Shown here: positions 17,736 through 26,483 of the stretch, in pieces
Layout of the letters: every line of letters starts with the position of its first letter
How positions within the stretch are numbered: the stretch's first letter is position 1
Source: JABWCE01 sp964617955
GTDB lineage: Bacteria > Bacteroidota > Bacteroidia > NS11-12g > UBA9320
Length of the DNA stretch: 64,000 bases
Direction of reading: 5' to 3'
Assembly: GCA_964617955.1 (NCBI GenBank)
Contig: CAZTXB010000004.1
Span: 150,864 to 214,863, forward strand
Program-made: the position numbers and the translations under genes
Notes under the pieces: model-generated
The model's database searches: none
Seen by the model: only the letters and a program-made list of their open reading frames with translations
Told to the model about the DNA's origin: nothing

Positions 17736-18923
17736 TTAATCTAATATTTCGGTTACTTGTCCGGCACCTACCGTTCTGCCACCTTCACGGATAGCGAACT
17801 TCAAACCTTTTTCCATAGCTATAGGATTTAAAAGGTCTACGGTGATTGTTAAGTTATCGCCTGGCATTACCATTTCTGTTCCTGTAGGAAGAGTAATCTC
17901 ACCTGTAACATCCGTTGTACGGAAATAGAATTGAGGACGATATTTATTAAAGAAAGGCGTATGACGTCCACCTTCTTCTTTAGAAAGCACGTAAACTTCA
18001 GCCTTACATTTTTTATGTGGGGTTACCGATTTAGGAGCACAAATTACCATACCGCGGCGAATTTGAGTTTTGTCGATACCACGCAACAACAAACCTGCGT
18101 TATCTCCTGCCTCACCTCTGTCGAGCAATTTGCGGAACATTTCAACTCCTGTGCAAGTAGAGGTTAGGTTTTCAGCACCCATACCAATGATTTCTACTGC
18201 GTCACCAACATTGATTACACCTCTTTCGATACGGCCGGTAGCTACGGTCCCACGACCAGTGATTGAGAACACGTCTTCAACCGGCATAAGGAATGGCAAA
18301 TCCGTTAAACGGGCAGGAATTGGAATCCAACTGTCTACTGCATCCATCAATTCCATGATTTTGCCAACCCACTTAGGATCGCCGTTCAAGCCACCAAGGG
18401 CAGAACCTTGAATAATTGGGGTATTGTCAGCATCAAATTCATAAAATTTCAAAAGGTCGCGGATTTCCATCTCAACGATTTCCAATAATTCTTCATCATC
18501 AACCATATCGACCTTATTCATGAAAACCACCAAGCGAGGCACACCAACCTGACGGGCAAGAAGGATATGTTCTTTGGTTTGTGGCATTGGTCCATCAGTA
18601 GAAGCAACCACAATAATGGCACCGTCCATTTGGGCAGCTCCTGTTACCATGTTCTTCACATAATCCGCGTGACCCGGGCAGTCAACGTGTGCATAGTGAC
18701 GATTGGCTGTAGAATATTCAACGTGGGCCGTATTAATGGTAATACCGCGTTCTTTTTCTTCTGGAGCCGAATCGATCGAATCAAAGGATCTCATTTCAGA
18801 TAAACCTTTTTCTGCAAGTACCTTTGTAATTGCAGCGGTCAAGGTAGTTTTACCGTGGTCAACGTGACCAATTGTACCGATGTTTACGTGTGGTTTTGAC
18901 CGGTCGAATTTTTCTTTTGCCAT
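17736..18923 (-). CDS. tuf: Elongation factor Tu
   Basis: A 395-residue EF-Tu, the GTPase that delivers aminoacyl-tRNA to the ribosome. The G1 loop is GHVDHGKTTL, the G3 motif is DCPGHADYVKNM, and NKVD is present for guanine recognition. RERGITIN-type switch I appears as KERGITINTAHVEY, and the C-terminal barrels end REGGRTVGAGQVTEILD. The gene sits directly downstream of four tRNA genes (Thr, Tyr, Gly, Thr) and upstream of tRNA-Trp and secE, matching the E. coli tufB arrangement. Confidence 0.99.
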   Translation of the reverse strand: MAKEKFDRSKPHVNIGTIGHVDHGKTTLTAAITKVLAEKGLSEMRSFDSIDSAPEEKERGITINTAHVEYSTANRHYAHVDCPGHADYVKNMVTGAAQMDGAIIVVASTDGPMPQTKEHILLARQVGVPRLVVFMNKVDMVDDEELLEIVEMEIRDLLKFYEFDADNTPIIQGSALGGLNGDPKWVGKIMELMDAVDSWIPIPARLTDLPFLMPVEDVFSITGRGTVATGRIERGVINVGDAVEIIGMGAENLTSTCTGVEMFRKLLDRGEAGDNAGLLLRGIDKTQIRRGMVICAPKSVTPHKKCKAEVYVLSKEEGGRHTPFFNKYRPQFYFRTTDVTGEITLPTGTEMVMPGDNLTITVDLLNPIAMEKGLKFAIREGGRTVGAGQVTEILD

Positions 18924-19003
18924 TTTGGTATTTGTTTAATTATTGTTTTAACTATATTTATTTCTGTTCAAGTTTTGCTGTCGAAACACTTTATTTATTT
19001 TTG

Positions 19004-19075
<72 letters not shown>

Positions 19076-19090
19076 CTGGTATAAAAGTTG

Positions 19091-19163
19091 AGCGGGAGAC
19101 GAGGCTCGAACCCGCGACCTACAGCTTGGAAGGCTGTCGCTCTACCAACTGAGCTACTCCCGC
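19091..19163 (-). tRNA. tRNA-Gly (anticodon TCC)
   Basis: The minus strand starts GCGGGAGTAGCTCAGTTGG and ends GGGTTCGAGCCTCGTCTCCCGCT. The acceptor GCGGGAG pairs with CTCCCGC, and the anticodon loop CTTCCAA reads TCC (Gly). It is the third of four tRNAs in the cluster. Confidence 0.97.
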
Positions 19164-19184
19164 ATTTAAATTTTTAACTAAACG

Positions 19185-19265
19185 TGGGAAGTGGTGGATT
19201 CGAACCACCGTAGGTTTCCCAGCAGATTTACAGTCTGCCCCATTTGGCCGCTCTGGTAACTTCCC
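19185..19265 (-). tRNA. tRNA-Tyr (anticodon GTA)
   Basis: A class II tRNA with a long variable arm. The minus strand starts GGGAAGTTACCAGAGCGG, and the acceptor GGGAAGT pairs with ACTTCCC, followed by discriminator A. The anticodon loop CTGTAAA reads GTA (Tyr). It is the second of four tRNAs. Confidence 0.97.
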
Positions 19266-19325
19266 AATAAAATGTTTCAACATGTCAAAAAACGCTCCCC
19301 TTCTCTTTTTCCATCAGCATTACTG

Positions 19326-19398
19326 AGCCACTTATCGGGATCGAACCAATGACCTACTGATTACAAATCAGTTGCTCTACCAGCTGAGCTAAAGTGGC
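19326..19398 (-). tRNA. tRNA-Thr (anticodon TGT)
   Basis: The minus strand starts GCCACTTTAGCTCAGCTGG. The acceptor GCCACTT pairs with AAGTGGC, with discriminator T. The anticodon loop TTTGTAA reads TGT (Thr). It is the first tRNA of the cluster, about 45 bases downstream of a canonical Bacteroidetes promoter. Confidence 0.97.
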
Positions 19399-19448
19399 TT
19401 ATTCCCAAAAATCAAGACAGAATAATCCCTCTTAATTTTTAAGGACTG

Positions 19449-19478
19449 CAAAAGTATGCCTAATAATTTAAAAGTTCA
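19449..19478 (-). promoter_or_regulatory. Promoter of the tRNA-tuf operon
   Basis: The minus strand has TTG (19478-19476), a 19-base spacer, then TACTTTTG (19456-19449). This matches the Bacteroidetes sigma-A pattern (-33 TTTG/TTG, N19, -7 TAnnTTTG). Predicted RNA start is near 19444, about 46 bases before tRNA-Thr. Confidence 0.85.
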
Positions 19479-19496
19479 AGCCTCTTTTAATATTTT

Positions 19497-19799
19497 TTAT
19501 GATTTTTCTAAAAGCAGCTCTTTGTGCTTTTTTATTTGAATTTTCAAGGCTTCCACAACCATGTCGGAAGCAGCCTCAAAACTGTTAGACTCGGCCTCTT
19601 TGAACAAGGTATTTTGAGACATATTTAATTTCACCTCGACGTGTTTATTTTCCTTGGTTCGGTGATTATTCAATTTGAGATATACATTGGCGTCCAATAT
19701 TCTGTCGTAAAAGTGCTCCAGTTTTTCAACTTTTTGAGTTACGTAATCAATCAGTTTTTTGTCGGCGTCGAAATGGATAGATTGGATTTTTATGTTCAT
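19497..19799 (-). CDS. raiA: Ribosome hibernation promoting factor / RaiA family
   Basis: A 100-residue short-form HPF/YfiA protein that binds the 30S decoding region and stabilises idle ribosomes. The fold signature is a beta-alpha-beta pattern: MNIKIQSIHFDADKKLIDYVTQKVEKLEHFYDRI, then ANVYLKLNNHR and HVEVKLNMSQNTLFKEAESNSFEAASDMVVEALKIQI. It lacks the C-terminal dimerisation domain of long HPF. It starts six bases after the xerC-like stop and precedes the tRNA-tuf promoter, a gene order common in Bacteroidetes. Confidence 0.92.
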   Translation of the reverse strand: MNIKIQSIHFDADKKLIDYVTQKVEKLEHFYDRILDANVYLKLNNHRTKENKHVEVKLNMSQNTLFKEAESNSFEAASDMVVEALKIQIKKHKELLLEKS

Positions 19800-19805
19800 A
19801 GTAGA

Positions 19806-20693
19806 TTACTGTTTAGGATGGTTTTTCTTATAAGTTTTTTTGAGGTCTTCAATATTAACATGGGTGTAAACCTGAGTAGATACCAAACTTGAATGACCTA
19901 ATAATTCTTTAACACTTAACAATTCAGCTCCGTTTTGCAAGAGGTGGGTGGCGTAAGTATGCCTTAAAATATGAGGTCCTCTCCTGCCATTTACCTTATG
20001 CAAAGTAAGAGTTTTTTTTACAACATTATATATATAGCCCGGATATAATGGCTTATTTTTTTGATTAACTAAAAGAAACTCAGAGGATAATAATTTTGAG
20101 GCCTTTAGCTCCATAAAATTTGATATTTGACCGGCTAATTCGTGAGTCAATGGAACTATCCTTTCTTTGCTGCGTTTTCCTAATACTTTGATCTGCCTCA
20201 GGCTAAAATTCACATCCTCCACTTTGATGGCCATGAGCTCAGCGCGTCTTATTCCTGTTCCATAGAGCAAGCAGATGATCAAGTGATTTAGACGCTCAGA
20301 ATAATTGGCGTTTTCAGGCAAACCCTCAATGATGGCACTGATATTATCACTCGAAACTACCACAGGAAGTTTTTTGGAGAGCTTAAGCACCGGCAAACCG
20401 ACAATGGGATTTTTCTCAATTCTCTGTTCCTTTAGCAGAAACTTAATATAAGTGCGAAGTGAAGATATTTTCCGGCGAACTGAGACCGGGGCGATGTCTT
20501 GACCAATTAAACGACTCACCCACGACCTTACCATGTCGTTGCTTATCTCGGCAGGATGTGAAATTTCGAACTCCTTTTCAGCGAAAATTATAAAATCTTC
20601 CAGATCTTTTTCGTAGGCCAGAAGCGTATGAAGACTGTACTTTTTCTGGTACTTTAGGTATTCGAAAAATTGATCTGTAAAAAAAATGCCCAT
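19806..20693 (-). CDS. xerC: Tyrosine recombinase, XerC/XerD family
   Basis: A 295-residue site-specific recombinase of the Xer type, probably for chromosome-dimer resolution. The N-terminal core-binding domain (about 4-90) includes FFEYLKYQKKYSLHTLLAYEKDL. The catalytic set is complete: R149 (GTGIRRAEL), K173 (LGKRSKER), H241 and R244 (HILRHTYATH), H267 (LLGHSSL) and nucleophile Y276 (TQVYTH). It sits between rpsU and raiA, a conserved housekeeping location, so a phage integrase is unlikely. Its only plausible start codon (ATG 20693) lies inside the 3' arm of the rpsU terminator hairpin. Whether it is XerC or XerD is less certain than the family. Confidence 0.9.
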   Translation of the reverse strand: MGIFFTDQFFEYLKYQKKYSLHTLLAYEKDLEDFIIFAEKEFEISHPAEISNDMVRSWVSRLIGQDIAPVSVRRKISSLRTYIKFLLKEQRIEKNPIVGLPVLKLSKKLPVVVSSDNISAIIEGLPENANYSERLNHLIICLLYGTGIRRAELMAIKVEDVNFSLRQIKVLGKRSKERIVPLTHELAGQISNFMELKASKLLSSEFLLVNQKNKPLYPGYIYNVVKKTLTLHKVNGRRGPHILRHTYATHLLQNGAELLSVKELLGHSSLVSTQVYTHVNIEDLKKTYKKNHPKQ

Positions 20694-20712
20694 GCTTGAA
20701 TTAGCATGGGCA
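20679..20712 (-). terminator. rpsU terminator overlapping the xerC start
   Basis: On the minus strand TGCCCATGCT, loop AATTCA and AGCATGGGCA form a perfect 10-bp stem followed by eight Ts (20686-20679). It lies 24 bases after the rpsU stop. The 3' arm and T run are also the first codons of the recombinase (M G I F F). Confidence 0.9.
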
Positions 20713-20735
20713 AGTTACAATAATATTTTGAATAA

Positions 20736-20930
20736 TTAATTACTTGCTTCTTGTTGCATGGCCTGCTTATAGGTTGCTTTGATAACCTGCATCCTGCGCT
20801 TTATACTTGGTTTTGTAAAAGCCTGACGTTCTCTTAATTCTCTTACAACTCCGGTTTTTTCAAACTTCTTTTTGAACTTTTTAATCGCTTTGTCTAGTGA
20901 TTCGTTTTCTTTAACGTTTACTATTATCAT
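20736..20930 (-). CDS. rpsU: 30S ribosomal protein S21
   Basis: A 64-residue S21, a small basic protein needed for start-site selection on mRNA. It begins MIIVNVKENESLDKAIKKFKKKFEKTGVV and contains the family segment RERQAFTKPSIKRRMQ, ending in an Ala/Gln helix. Length is normal for Bacteroidetes. A likely promoter upstream has a near-consensus -7 box (TTATTTTG, 20956-20949 on the minus strand) with a TTG about 20 bases before it. It is followed by a strong terminator. Confidence 0.96.
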   Translation of the reverse strand: MIIVNVKENESLDKAIKKFKKKFEKTGVVRELRERQAFTKPSIKRRMQVIKATYKQAMQQEASN

Positions 20931-21035
20931 TTTTTAATTTTAAGGATTGCAAAATAAATATTAAAATTCTGATTTAACAAGTCTTTAATAGGATAATTTT
21001 TGAAATCCCGGCTTTAAAAATTTAATATTGTCAGC

Positions 21036-21779
21036 ATGATTCAATCCAAGGAAGAAATAAAATTTTTAGAGGGCCCTCAATCGAGGTTAAATGATCTGTG
21101 GTTTGTCATTAAAGTAGTATGGCAATTTGTGAAAGGGTTCAGAACTTTGCACTTTGTTGGCCCCTGCATCACCATATTTGGTTCGGCCAGGTTTTCGGAT
21201 ACCGACCCCTATTATCAAGCGGCCAAGACCCTCTCAGCCAAAATTGCGCGCTTGGGGTTTACCATTATGACCGGTGGGGGACCAGGAATTATGGAGGCGG
21301 CCAACAGAGGGGCACGAGAGGTAGGCGGGCGCTCGGTAGGCTGTAATATTGAATTGCCCTTTGAACAAATGCCTAATCCCTACCTCGATGCCACTGTGGA
21401 TATTCGTTACTTTTTTGTGAGAAAAGTTTTGCTGCTAAAGTATTCTTATGGATTCGTGGTGTTTCCGGGTGGTTTTGGAACTTTAGATGAGTTATTCGAG
21501 TCGCTCACTTTGATTCAAACGAAAAAAATAGATAAATTTCCGGTGGCCATTTATTCAAAAGGATTTCATGAACTCCTTTTAGAACATTTCGAAGTAATGT
21601 GCCGCAAGGGTACCATAGACGCAGGTGACAAGCATTTGTATTTAATTTCCGATGAGGAGGACGAAATTTTAGCCCATATCAAGGCACATGCTATTGAACC
21701 ATTTGGTTTGAGTACCAAACGCACTTCCTGGTGGATTTTAGGTGAACACCCCTTTCGCTCCAGGGCAGTTCGGGCCTAA
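21036..21779 (+). CDS. LOG family protein (TIGR00730-type Rossmann fold)
   Basis: A 247-residue cytosolic protein of the LOG/'lysine decarboxylase-like' family. Characterised members hydrolyse cytokinin riboside or other nucleoside 5'-monophosphates to free base and ribose phosphate. The two family signatures are present: MTGGGPGIMEAANRGA (about 85-100) and VVFPGGFGTLDELFESLT (PGGxGTxxE, about 143-160). Older annotation as a lysine decarboxylase is misleading, as no PLP site is visible. Transcribed divergently from rpsU and followed by mfd on the same strand (65-base gap with its own promoter box). Confidence 0.88.
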   Translation: MIQSKEEIKFLEGPQSRLNDLWFVIKVVWQFVKGFRTLHFVGPCITIFGSARFSDTDPYYQAAKTLSAKIARLGFTIMTGGGPGIMEAANRGAREVGGRSVGCNIELPFEQMPNPYLDATVDIRYFFVRKVLLLKYSYGFVVFPGGFGTLDELFESLTLIQTKKIDKFPVAIYSKGFHELLLEHFEVMCRKGTIDAGDKHLYLISDEEDEILAHIKAHAIEPFGLSTKRTSWWILGEHPFRSRAVRA

Positions 21780-21827
21780 ACTCGCTTAAAGAAATAAATT
21801 CATTGGTTCTCAATTCCTATTTCAGCT

Positions 21828-21835
21828 TACTTTTG
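21828..21835 (+). promoter_or_regulatory. -7 promoter box for mfd
   Basis: TACTTTTG matches TAnnTTTG exactly. With the box-to-start spacing suggested by rnpB, the RNA would begin near 21840, only about five bases before the TTG start of mfd. Confidence 0.65.
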
Positions 21836-21844
21836 CACCCTTAA

Positions 21845-24800
21845 TTGAACGCAAAGCAGGTTTTAGAGGAGTTTTGCAATAGCCGTCCCTTTGGTATATT
21901 GATGGATGCGGTGCGCAGTTATGCAAAAATCAACATCCAAAATCTGGTGGGCAGTTCTAATGCCTTTCTGGTGGCCGGGCTCTTCGAAAAGTTCGGAAAA
22001 TCAGTGGTGGCTATCTTGCCCGACAAAGAATCGGCAGCCTATCTCAAGTCCGATATTGAAAATTTAATTGGGTCGAATAAGTTGTTGTTTTTGCCCGATT
22101 CCTATACTAAGCCTTTTAATATTAACCAAACCGATGCCTTCAACGTTCAACAGAGAACCGAAGTCCTCAATCAATTGTACCGGAGAAGCGGCGCCTATAT
22201 TCTGGTAACCTATCCCGAAGCCATTGCCGAAACCGTGATTCCATCGGCCGATTTGAAAAAAAATCGCGTGGAATTGAATATTGGAGATGCTTTTGAAATT
22301 GATTTTATCATTGAATTTTTAAATGAATATCATTTTGAAAGGGAAGATTTTGTGTATGAACCCGGACAATTTTCAATCAGGGGAGGCATCGTCGATATTT
22401 TTTCTTTCTCTCACGACTTTCCATACCGTATTGAACTAGACGGTTCGAAAATCGAGTCCATTCGCTCCTTCGACACTGTTTCTCAGCTTTCGGTAAAAGA
22501 ACTCCAATTTGCAGCCATTGTACCTGATATAAGCAAGGATGACATCATTACCAAGCGATCGAGCATCTGGAATTATGTGTCAGATGACTGCCTACTTTTT
22601 GTTGAAGACATTCAGCTGAGCTTTGATATTATACACCATGGCATCGATAAGGCGGCAAACTTTTATCATGACGCCAACTCTAAAGCTGGGTTGCCGGCTC
22701 CTATGGACTTATTTGAATCTCCTTCTGATATTCAAAAAATACTCAACGGATACAGAGTCATAGAAAGCGGAAGCCGTACCTTGTTTAAACCCAATGAGGT
22801 AATAGAATTTAACATTCTGCCCCAGCCTTCATTCGATAAGAGTTTTGATTTGCTCATTACCCATCTGAGGCAAAATGAAAAATCAGGCATTCGCAATCTT
22901 GTATTTTCCGAAACCGGGAAACAAATCGAAAGGCTCCAATCTATTTTCGATGACCTAAGTGCCGACTTAGAATTTATTCCGGTTTATCAAGGTTTATCAA
23001 AAGGGTTTTTAGATGGAATCAACAAAACGGCTTACTACACCGAGCATCAAATATTTAATAAATATTACCGCCATAAAACCAAGGCGCGGTATACCCGAAA
23101 TCAGGCGCTCACCTTAAAGGAGCTGAGAGACCTGACGCCAGGAGACTTTGTGGTACACATCGACCATGGCATTGGAAAATTTGAAGGCTTACAAAAAATA
23201 GAAATGGCAGGGACCCTGCAGGAAGCCGTAAGAATAAGTTACAAGAACAACGATTTGCTCTATGTAAACATACACTCCCTTCATAAAATTTCGAAGTACA
23301 GCGGCAAGGAAGGGACCGAACCGGTTTTAAATAAATTAGGAAGCGATGCCTGGCAAAACCTAAAGCGCAAAACCAAAAGCAAGGTTAAAGATATTGCCAG
23401 GGATCTGATTTTGCTCTATGCAAAACGAAAAGCCCAGACCGGATTTAGTTTTTCAAGAGATACCTATTTAATGACGGAGTTGGAGGCGAGTTTTATGTTT
23501 GAAGATACCCCGGACCAGGCCAAAGCCATTGATGATGTAAAACGCGACCTTGAATCGCCGCATCCAATGGACCGCTTGGTTTGTGGCGATGTGGGATTCG
23601 GTAAAACAGAAGTTGCCATTCGGGCTGCGTTTAAAGCCTGCTGCGACAATAAGCAGGTGGCTATTTTGGTGCCAACCACCATTTTGGCCCAACAGCATTT
23701 TCGCACCTTTAAAGAAAGGTTACGCGATTTCCCGGTAAAAGTAGATTACATCAGCCGATTCAGGACTGCAAAGCAGCAGAAAGAAACTTTAAAAAATCTG
23801 GCTGAAGGAAAGGTAGATATACTTATTGGCACTCATAAATTATTGAGCAAAGACATCAAATTTCAGGATCTGGGTCTTTTAATCATTGATGAGGAACAAA
23901 AATTTGGGGTAGCAGCCAAAGACCGACTCAAGGAATTGAGGGTAAATGTAGATACGCTCACGCTCACAGCTACGCCTATTCCCAGAACTTTACATTTCAG
24001 CATTATGGGGGCAAGAGATCTTTCAATTATCAATACCCCCCCTCCCAACCGCCAATCGGTAAACACAGAGTTGCATGAATTCAGTCGTGAAATTTTAAAA
24101 ACGGCCATCAACCATGAAATTGCCCGAGGAGGTCAGGTGTTTGTGGTGCACAACCGGGTCAAAGACATTTATGAAATAGCCCGATTGATAGAGGGTTTAT
24201 GTCCGAGGGCCAAGGTTTGCGTCGGGCACGGTCAGTTGTCGGGAGACGCACTCGAAGATGTGATGCTAAAGTTTGTAGAAGGGGAATACGATGTTTTGGT
24301 TGCCACTACCATTATCGAATCGGGCTTGGATATAAGCAACGCAAATACCATGATCATAAACAATGCTCATTTCTTCGGTCTGAGTGATATTCATCAAATG
24401 CGTGGGCGCGTCGGACGGAGCAATAAAAAGGCTTATTGTTACTTATTTGCTCCAACGGTTCACCAACTCACCGACGAGGCCAAACGCCGTTTAAGGGCCA
24501 TTGAGGAATTCAGCGATTTGGGAAGTGGATTTAATGTGGCCATGCGCGACCTGGATATTAGGGGCGCCGGTAATTTACTAGGTGGCGAACAAAGTGGGTT
24601 TATTGCCGACATTGGCTTTGAGATGTATCATAAAATTCTCGACGAAGCCATACAAGAGCTCAAAGAAGAAGAATTTTCAGAGATGTCGGATCATGATGAA
24701 GAGCCGAAAATAAAAGACTGTTTGATTGAGACCGACTTGGATATTATGATTCCCGACCATTTTATTCGAAACATCAGCGAGCGATTGAGCCTTTACAATG

Positions 24801-25156
24801 AATTGGCGCGAATAAAAGATGAAACCGAACTGGAGCAATTTTCCATTCGCATGGTGGATCGATTTGGCAAGCTCCCCAAGCAGGTCAGAGATCTTATTAA
24901 AAGTGTGAGATTAAAATGGCTGGGGCGACGCCTTGGGTTCGAAAAAATAGCCTTGCGGCAAAAATGTCTTACTGCTTGGTTTACCCGCGACGATCGCTAT
25001 TTTCAGGGTGAAACATTTGGAAAAATTCTGGAATACATTCGTCAAAATCCAAGCAAAGCGGTGTTGAAACAAAGCAAAGATTTATTGACAATAAAAATTT
25101 CGGATATTAATGGGTTGGGGGAAGCGTTGGGTTTGTTGGTGGAGTTGGAGAGGTAG
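21845..25156 (+). CDS. mfd: Transcription-repair coupling factor
   Basis: An 1103-residue Mfd that removes RNA polymerase stalled at DNA lesions and recruits UvrA. Domains in order: a UvrB-like N-terminal region (about 1-330, with GGIVDIFSFSHDFPYRIELDG), the RNA-polymerase-interacting domain (about 420-490, LTPGDFVVHIDHGIGKFEGL), a superfamily 2 helicase motor with Walker A GDVGFGKTEVA, DEEQ box (IIDEEQKFGV), TATPIPRT and QMRGRVGRS, and a C-terminal TRCF domain (about 970-1080). The start is TTG at 21845, directly after an in-frame TAA. The first ATG is 19 codons later, but the N-terminal residues before it look family-like. Confidence 0.97.
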   Translation: MNAKQVLEEFCNSRPFGILMDAVRSYAKINIQNLVGSSNAFLVAGLFEKFGKSVVAILPDKESAAYLKSDIENLIGSNKLLFLPDSYTKPFNINQTDAFNVQQRTEVLNQLYRRSGAYILVTYPEAIAETVIPSADLKKNRVELNIGDAFEIDFIIEFLNEYHFEREDFVYEPGQFSIRGGIVDIFSFSHDFPYRIELDGSKIESIRSFDTVSQLSVKELQFAAIVPDISKDDIITKRSSIWNYVSDDCLLFVEDIQLSFDIIHHGIDKAANFYHDANSKAGLPAPMDLFESPSDIQKILNGYRVIESGSRTLFKPNEVIEFNILPQPSFDKSFDLLITHLRQNEKSGIRNLVFSETGKQIERLQSIFDDLSADLEFIPVYQGLSKGFLDGINKTAYYTEHQIFNKYYRHKTKARYTRNQALTLKELRDLTPGDFVVHIDHGIGKFEGLQKIEMAGTLQEAVRISYKNNDLLYVNIHSLHKISKYSGKEGTEPVLNKLGSDAWQNLKRKTKSKVKDIARDLILLYAKRKAQTGFSFSRDTYLMTELEASFMFEDTPDQAKAIDDVKRDLESPHPMDRLVCGDVGFGKTEVAIRAAFKACCDNKQVAILVPTTILAQQHFRTFKERLRDFPVKVDYISRFRTAKQQKETLKNLAEGKVDILIGTHKLLSKDIKFQDLGLLIIDEEQKFGVAAKDRLKELRVNVDTLTLTATPIPRTLHFSIMGARDLSIINTPPPNRQSVNTELHEFSREILKTAINHEIARGGQVFVVHNRVKDIYEIARLIEGLCPRAKVCVGHGQLSGDALEDVMLKFVEGEYDVLVATTIIESGLDISNANTMIINNAHFFGLSDIHQMRGRVGRSNKKAYCYLFAPTVHQLTDEAKRRLRAIEEFSDLGSGFNVAMRDLDIRGAGNLLGGEQSGFIADIGFEMYHKILDEAIQELKEEEFSEMSDHDEEPKIKDCLIETDLDIMIPDHFIRNISERLSLYNELARIKDETELEQFSIRMVDRFGKLPKQVRDLIKSVRLKWLGRRLGFEKIALRQKCLTAWFTRDDRYFQGETFGKILEYIRQNPSKAVLKQSKDLLTIKISDINGLGEALGLLVELER

Positions 25157-25167
25157 GATGTAAAAAA

Positions 25168-25656
25168 TCACTTTAAGGTAAACCCTCCTCTTGCCATAGA
25201 AAAATCTCCAGAATGGCCTTTCATTTTTACATCGCACCAGTCGCATTTTATGCTATTGTCTGGGTTAACGACACAGTATAATTTACCGGAAACACTTTTA
25301 TACTCCCAATTTGCACCAATGGCATACCTAATACTATATCCATAATTTGTTGCCAAGTCTATGACCTTTGTTTTTTGAGGTCGGATGCCACCTTTAAATG
25401 TTACTACAACAAGATGGCCCCAAGATCCATCAAGTCTAACTTCATAATAATCCCAACCAGTATAAACCGATTTTTGCCCAATTTTTCCAAAAAAAGAATC
25501 GGCATTTATCATGGCCGAATCCTTATAGTTACATGGAGATTTATTGCTTGAATTATCAGAATTATCTTCAATTAATTCAAAATTCTTATTTTCTTCAAGC
25601 ATGCAGGCTGAAAGAGCAAAACATCCAAGATATACCAATTTTTTCAGAATAGTCAT
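25168..25656 (-). CDS. Small lipoprotein of unknown function
   Basis: A 162-residue predicted lipoprotein. The signal peptide ends in a lipobox with Cys18 (FALSAC), so it should be anchored in an envelope membrane. The mature part has an acidic, Asn/Ser-rich linker (EDNSDNSSNKSP) and then a beta-rich domain containing several cysteines, including a late CDWCDVKMKGHSGDF pair. No family was recognised. It is the last gene of a three-gene minus-strand operon with the beta-barrel-like gene and the M48 peptidase, and it ends 11 bases from the convergent mfd gene. Confidence 0.6.
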   Translation of the reverse strand: MTILKKLVYLGCFALSACMLEENKNFELIEDNSDNSSNKSPCNYKDSAMINADSFFGKIGQKSVYTGWDYYEVRLDGSWGHLVVVTFKGGIRPQKTKVIDLATNYGYSIRYAIGANWEYKSVSGKLYCVVNPDNSIKCDWCDVKMKGHSGDFSMARGGFTLK

Positions 25657-25667
25657 TTTTTTAAAAG

Positions 25668-26483
25668 TTAGAATATGAAACCCAAGGAAAAATAAATTTT
25701 AAATATATTAAAGGCTCTTGCCCTGCCGAGTGAAGAGTTCTCAAAATGAATGGTAACAGGATCTACTCCTACCGTTCCCTGCCTGGGGATTGGCTTTTTT
25801 TCAAATAATAATGCACCCAGTTGAGCACCTATATCGGTTACAAAACGCCTTCCTATGGCGCGATTCAATCCCATGGCGAAATTAATTTCTGGTATTTTGT
25901 ATTTTTGGATTGGTGAAATAAGTTTGTAAATTCGTGTTTCATCACCTGTAAAAGGGTTATCGGTGAGCATAGTTAAGCGAACATTAGAATAATCGATGGT
26001 GTAGTTATGGATGTTATATCCGAGTGAACCATATAACCCCAAAGGGGCGAGAGCACCTTTTTCTCTAAGATATATTTTCAATTTTATCCCATAATATTTA
26101 TCCTTAATGCTTGGTCTTCCGCTCACATTGCGCAACTCTTCTTCATAGCCTTCAGGCGATTTATGATACACGGTTTCATCGACTGATTCGCCAGAACGTG
26201 ATAATACAGTAGATGTAACACTTTGGCCCATACAAAGAGTGACACCAAAATAATTTTTTACAACGCGTGTATATGCGTACTGAAACTCCTTATTCATAGT
26301 CATGGCCGGTGCATTGCCTTTAGAACTTTGTGGTTTGAAAGAAGGGTAGAAATGAGCTGTGGCTGATAATAAATTTTTTCGACCAATATAGCCTGAAGTT
26401 TTATTGTAATTTTGGGCTGAGGTCACGGTGCTAATTAATATTAACAACCCAATGGAACCTTGCATTTTTAAAAAAAACATCAT
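25668..26483 (-). CDS. Predicted outer-membrane protein of unknown function
   Basis: A 271-residue protein with a signal peptide (MMFFLKMQGSIGLLILISTVTSAQ). Its many aromatic/polar alternating segments (HFYPSFKPQ, FQYAYTRVVKNYFGVTLCMG, GLYGSLGYNIHNYTIDYS, INFAMGLNRAIGRRF) and final strand IFKIYFSLGFIF suggest an outer-membrane barrel. The start codon directly abuts the stop of the M48 gene (26484), so the two are translationally coupled. Function unknown; the link to a periplasmic peptidase suggests an envelope role only by context. Confidence 0.6.
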   Translation of the reverse strand: MMFFLKMQGSIGLLILISTVTSAQNYNKTSGYIGRKNLLSATAHFYPSFKPQSSKGNAPAMTMNKEFQYAYTRVVKNYFGVTLCMGQSVTSTVLSRSGESVDETVYHKSPEGYEEELRNVSGRPSIKDKYYGIKLKIYLREKGALAPLGLYGSLGYNIHNYTIDYSNVRLTMLTDNPFTGDETRIYKLISPIQKYKIPEINFAMGLNRAIGRRFVTDIGAQLGALLFEKKPIPRQGTVGVDPVTIHFENSSLGRARAFNIFKIYFSLGFIF

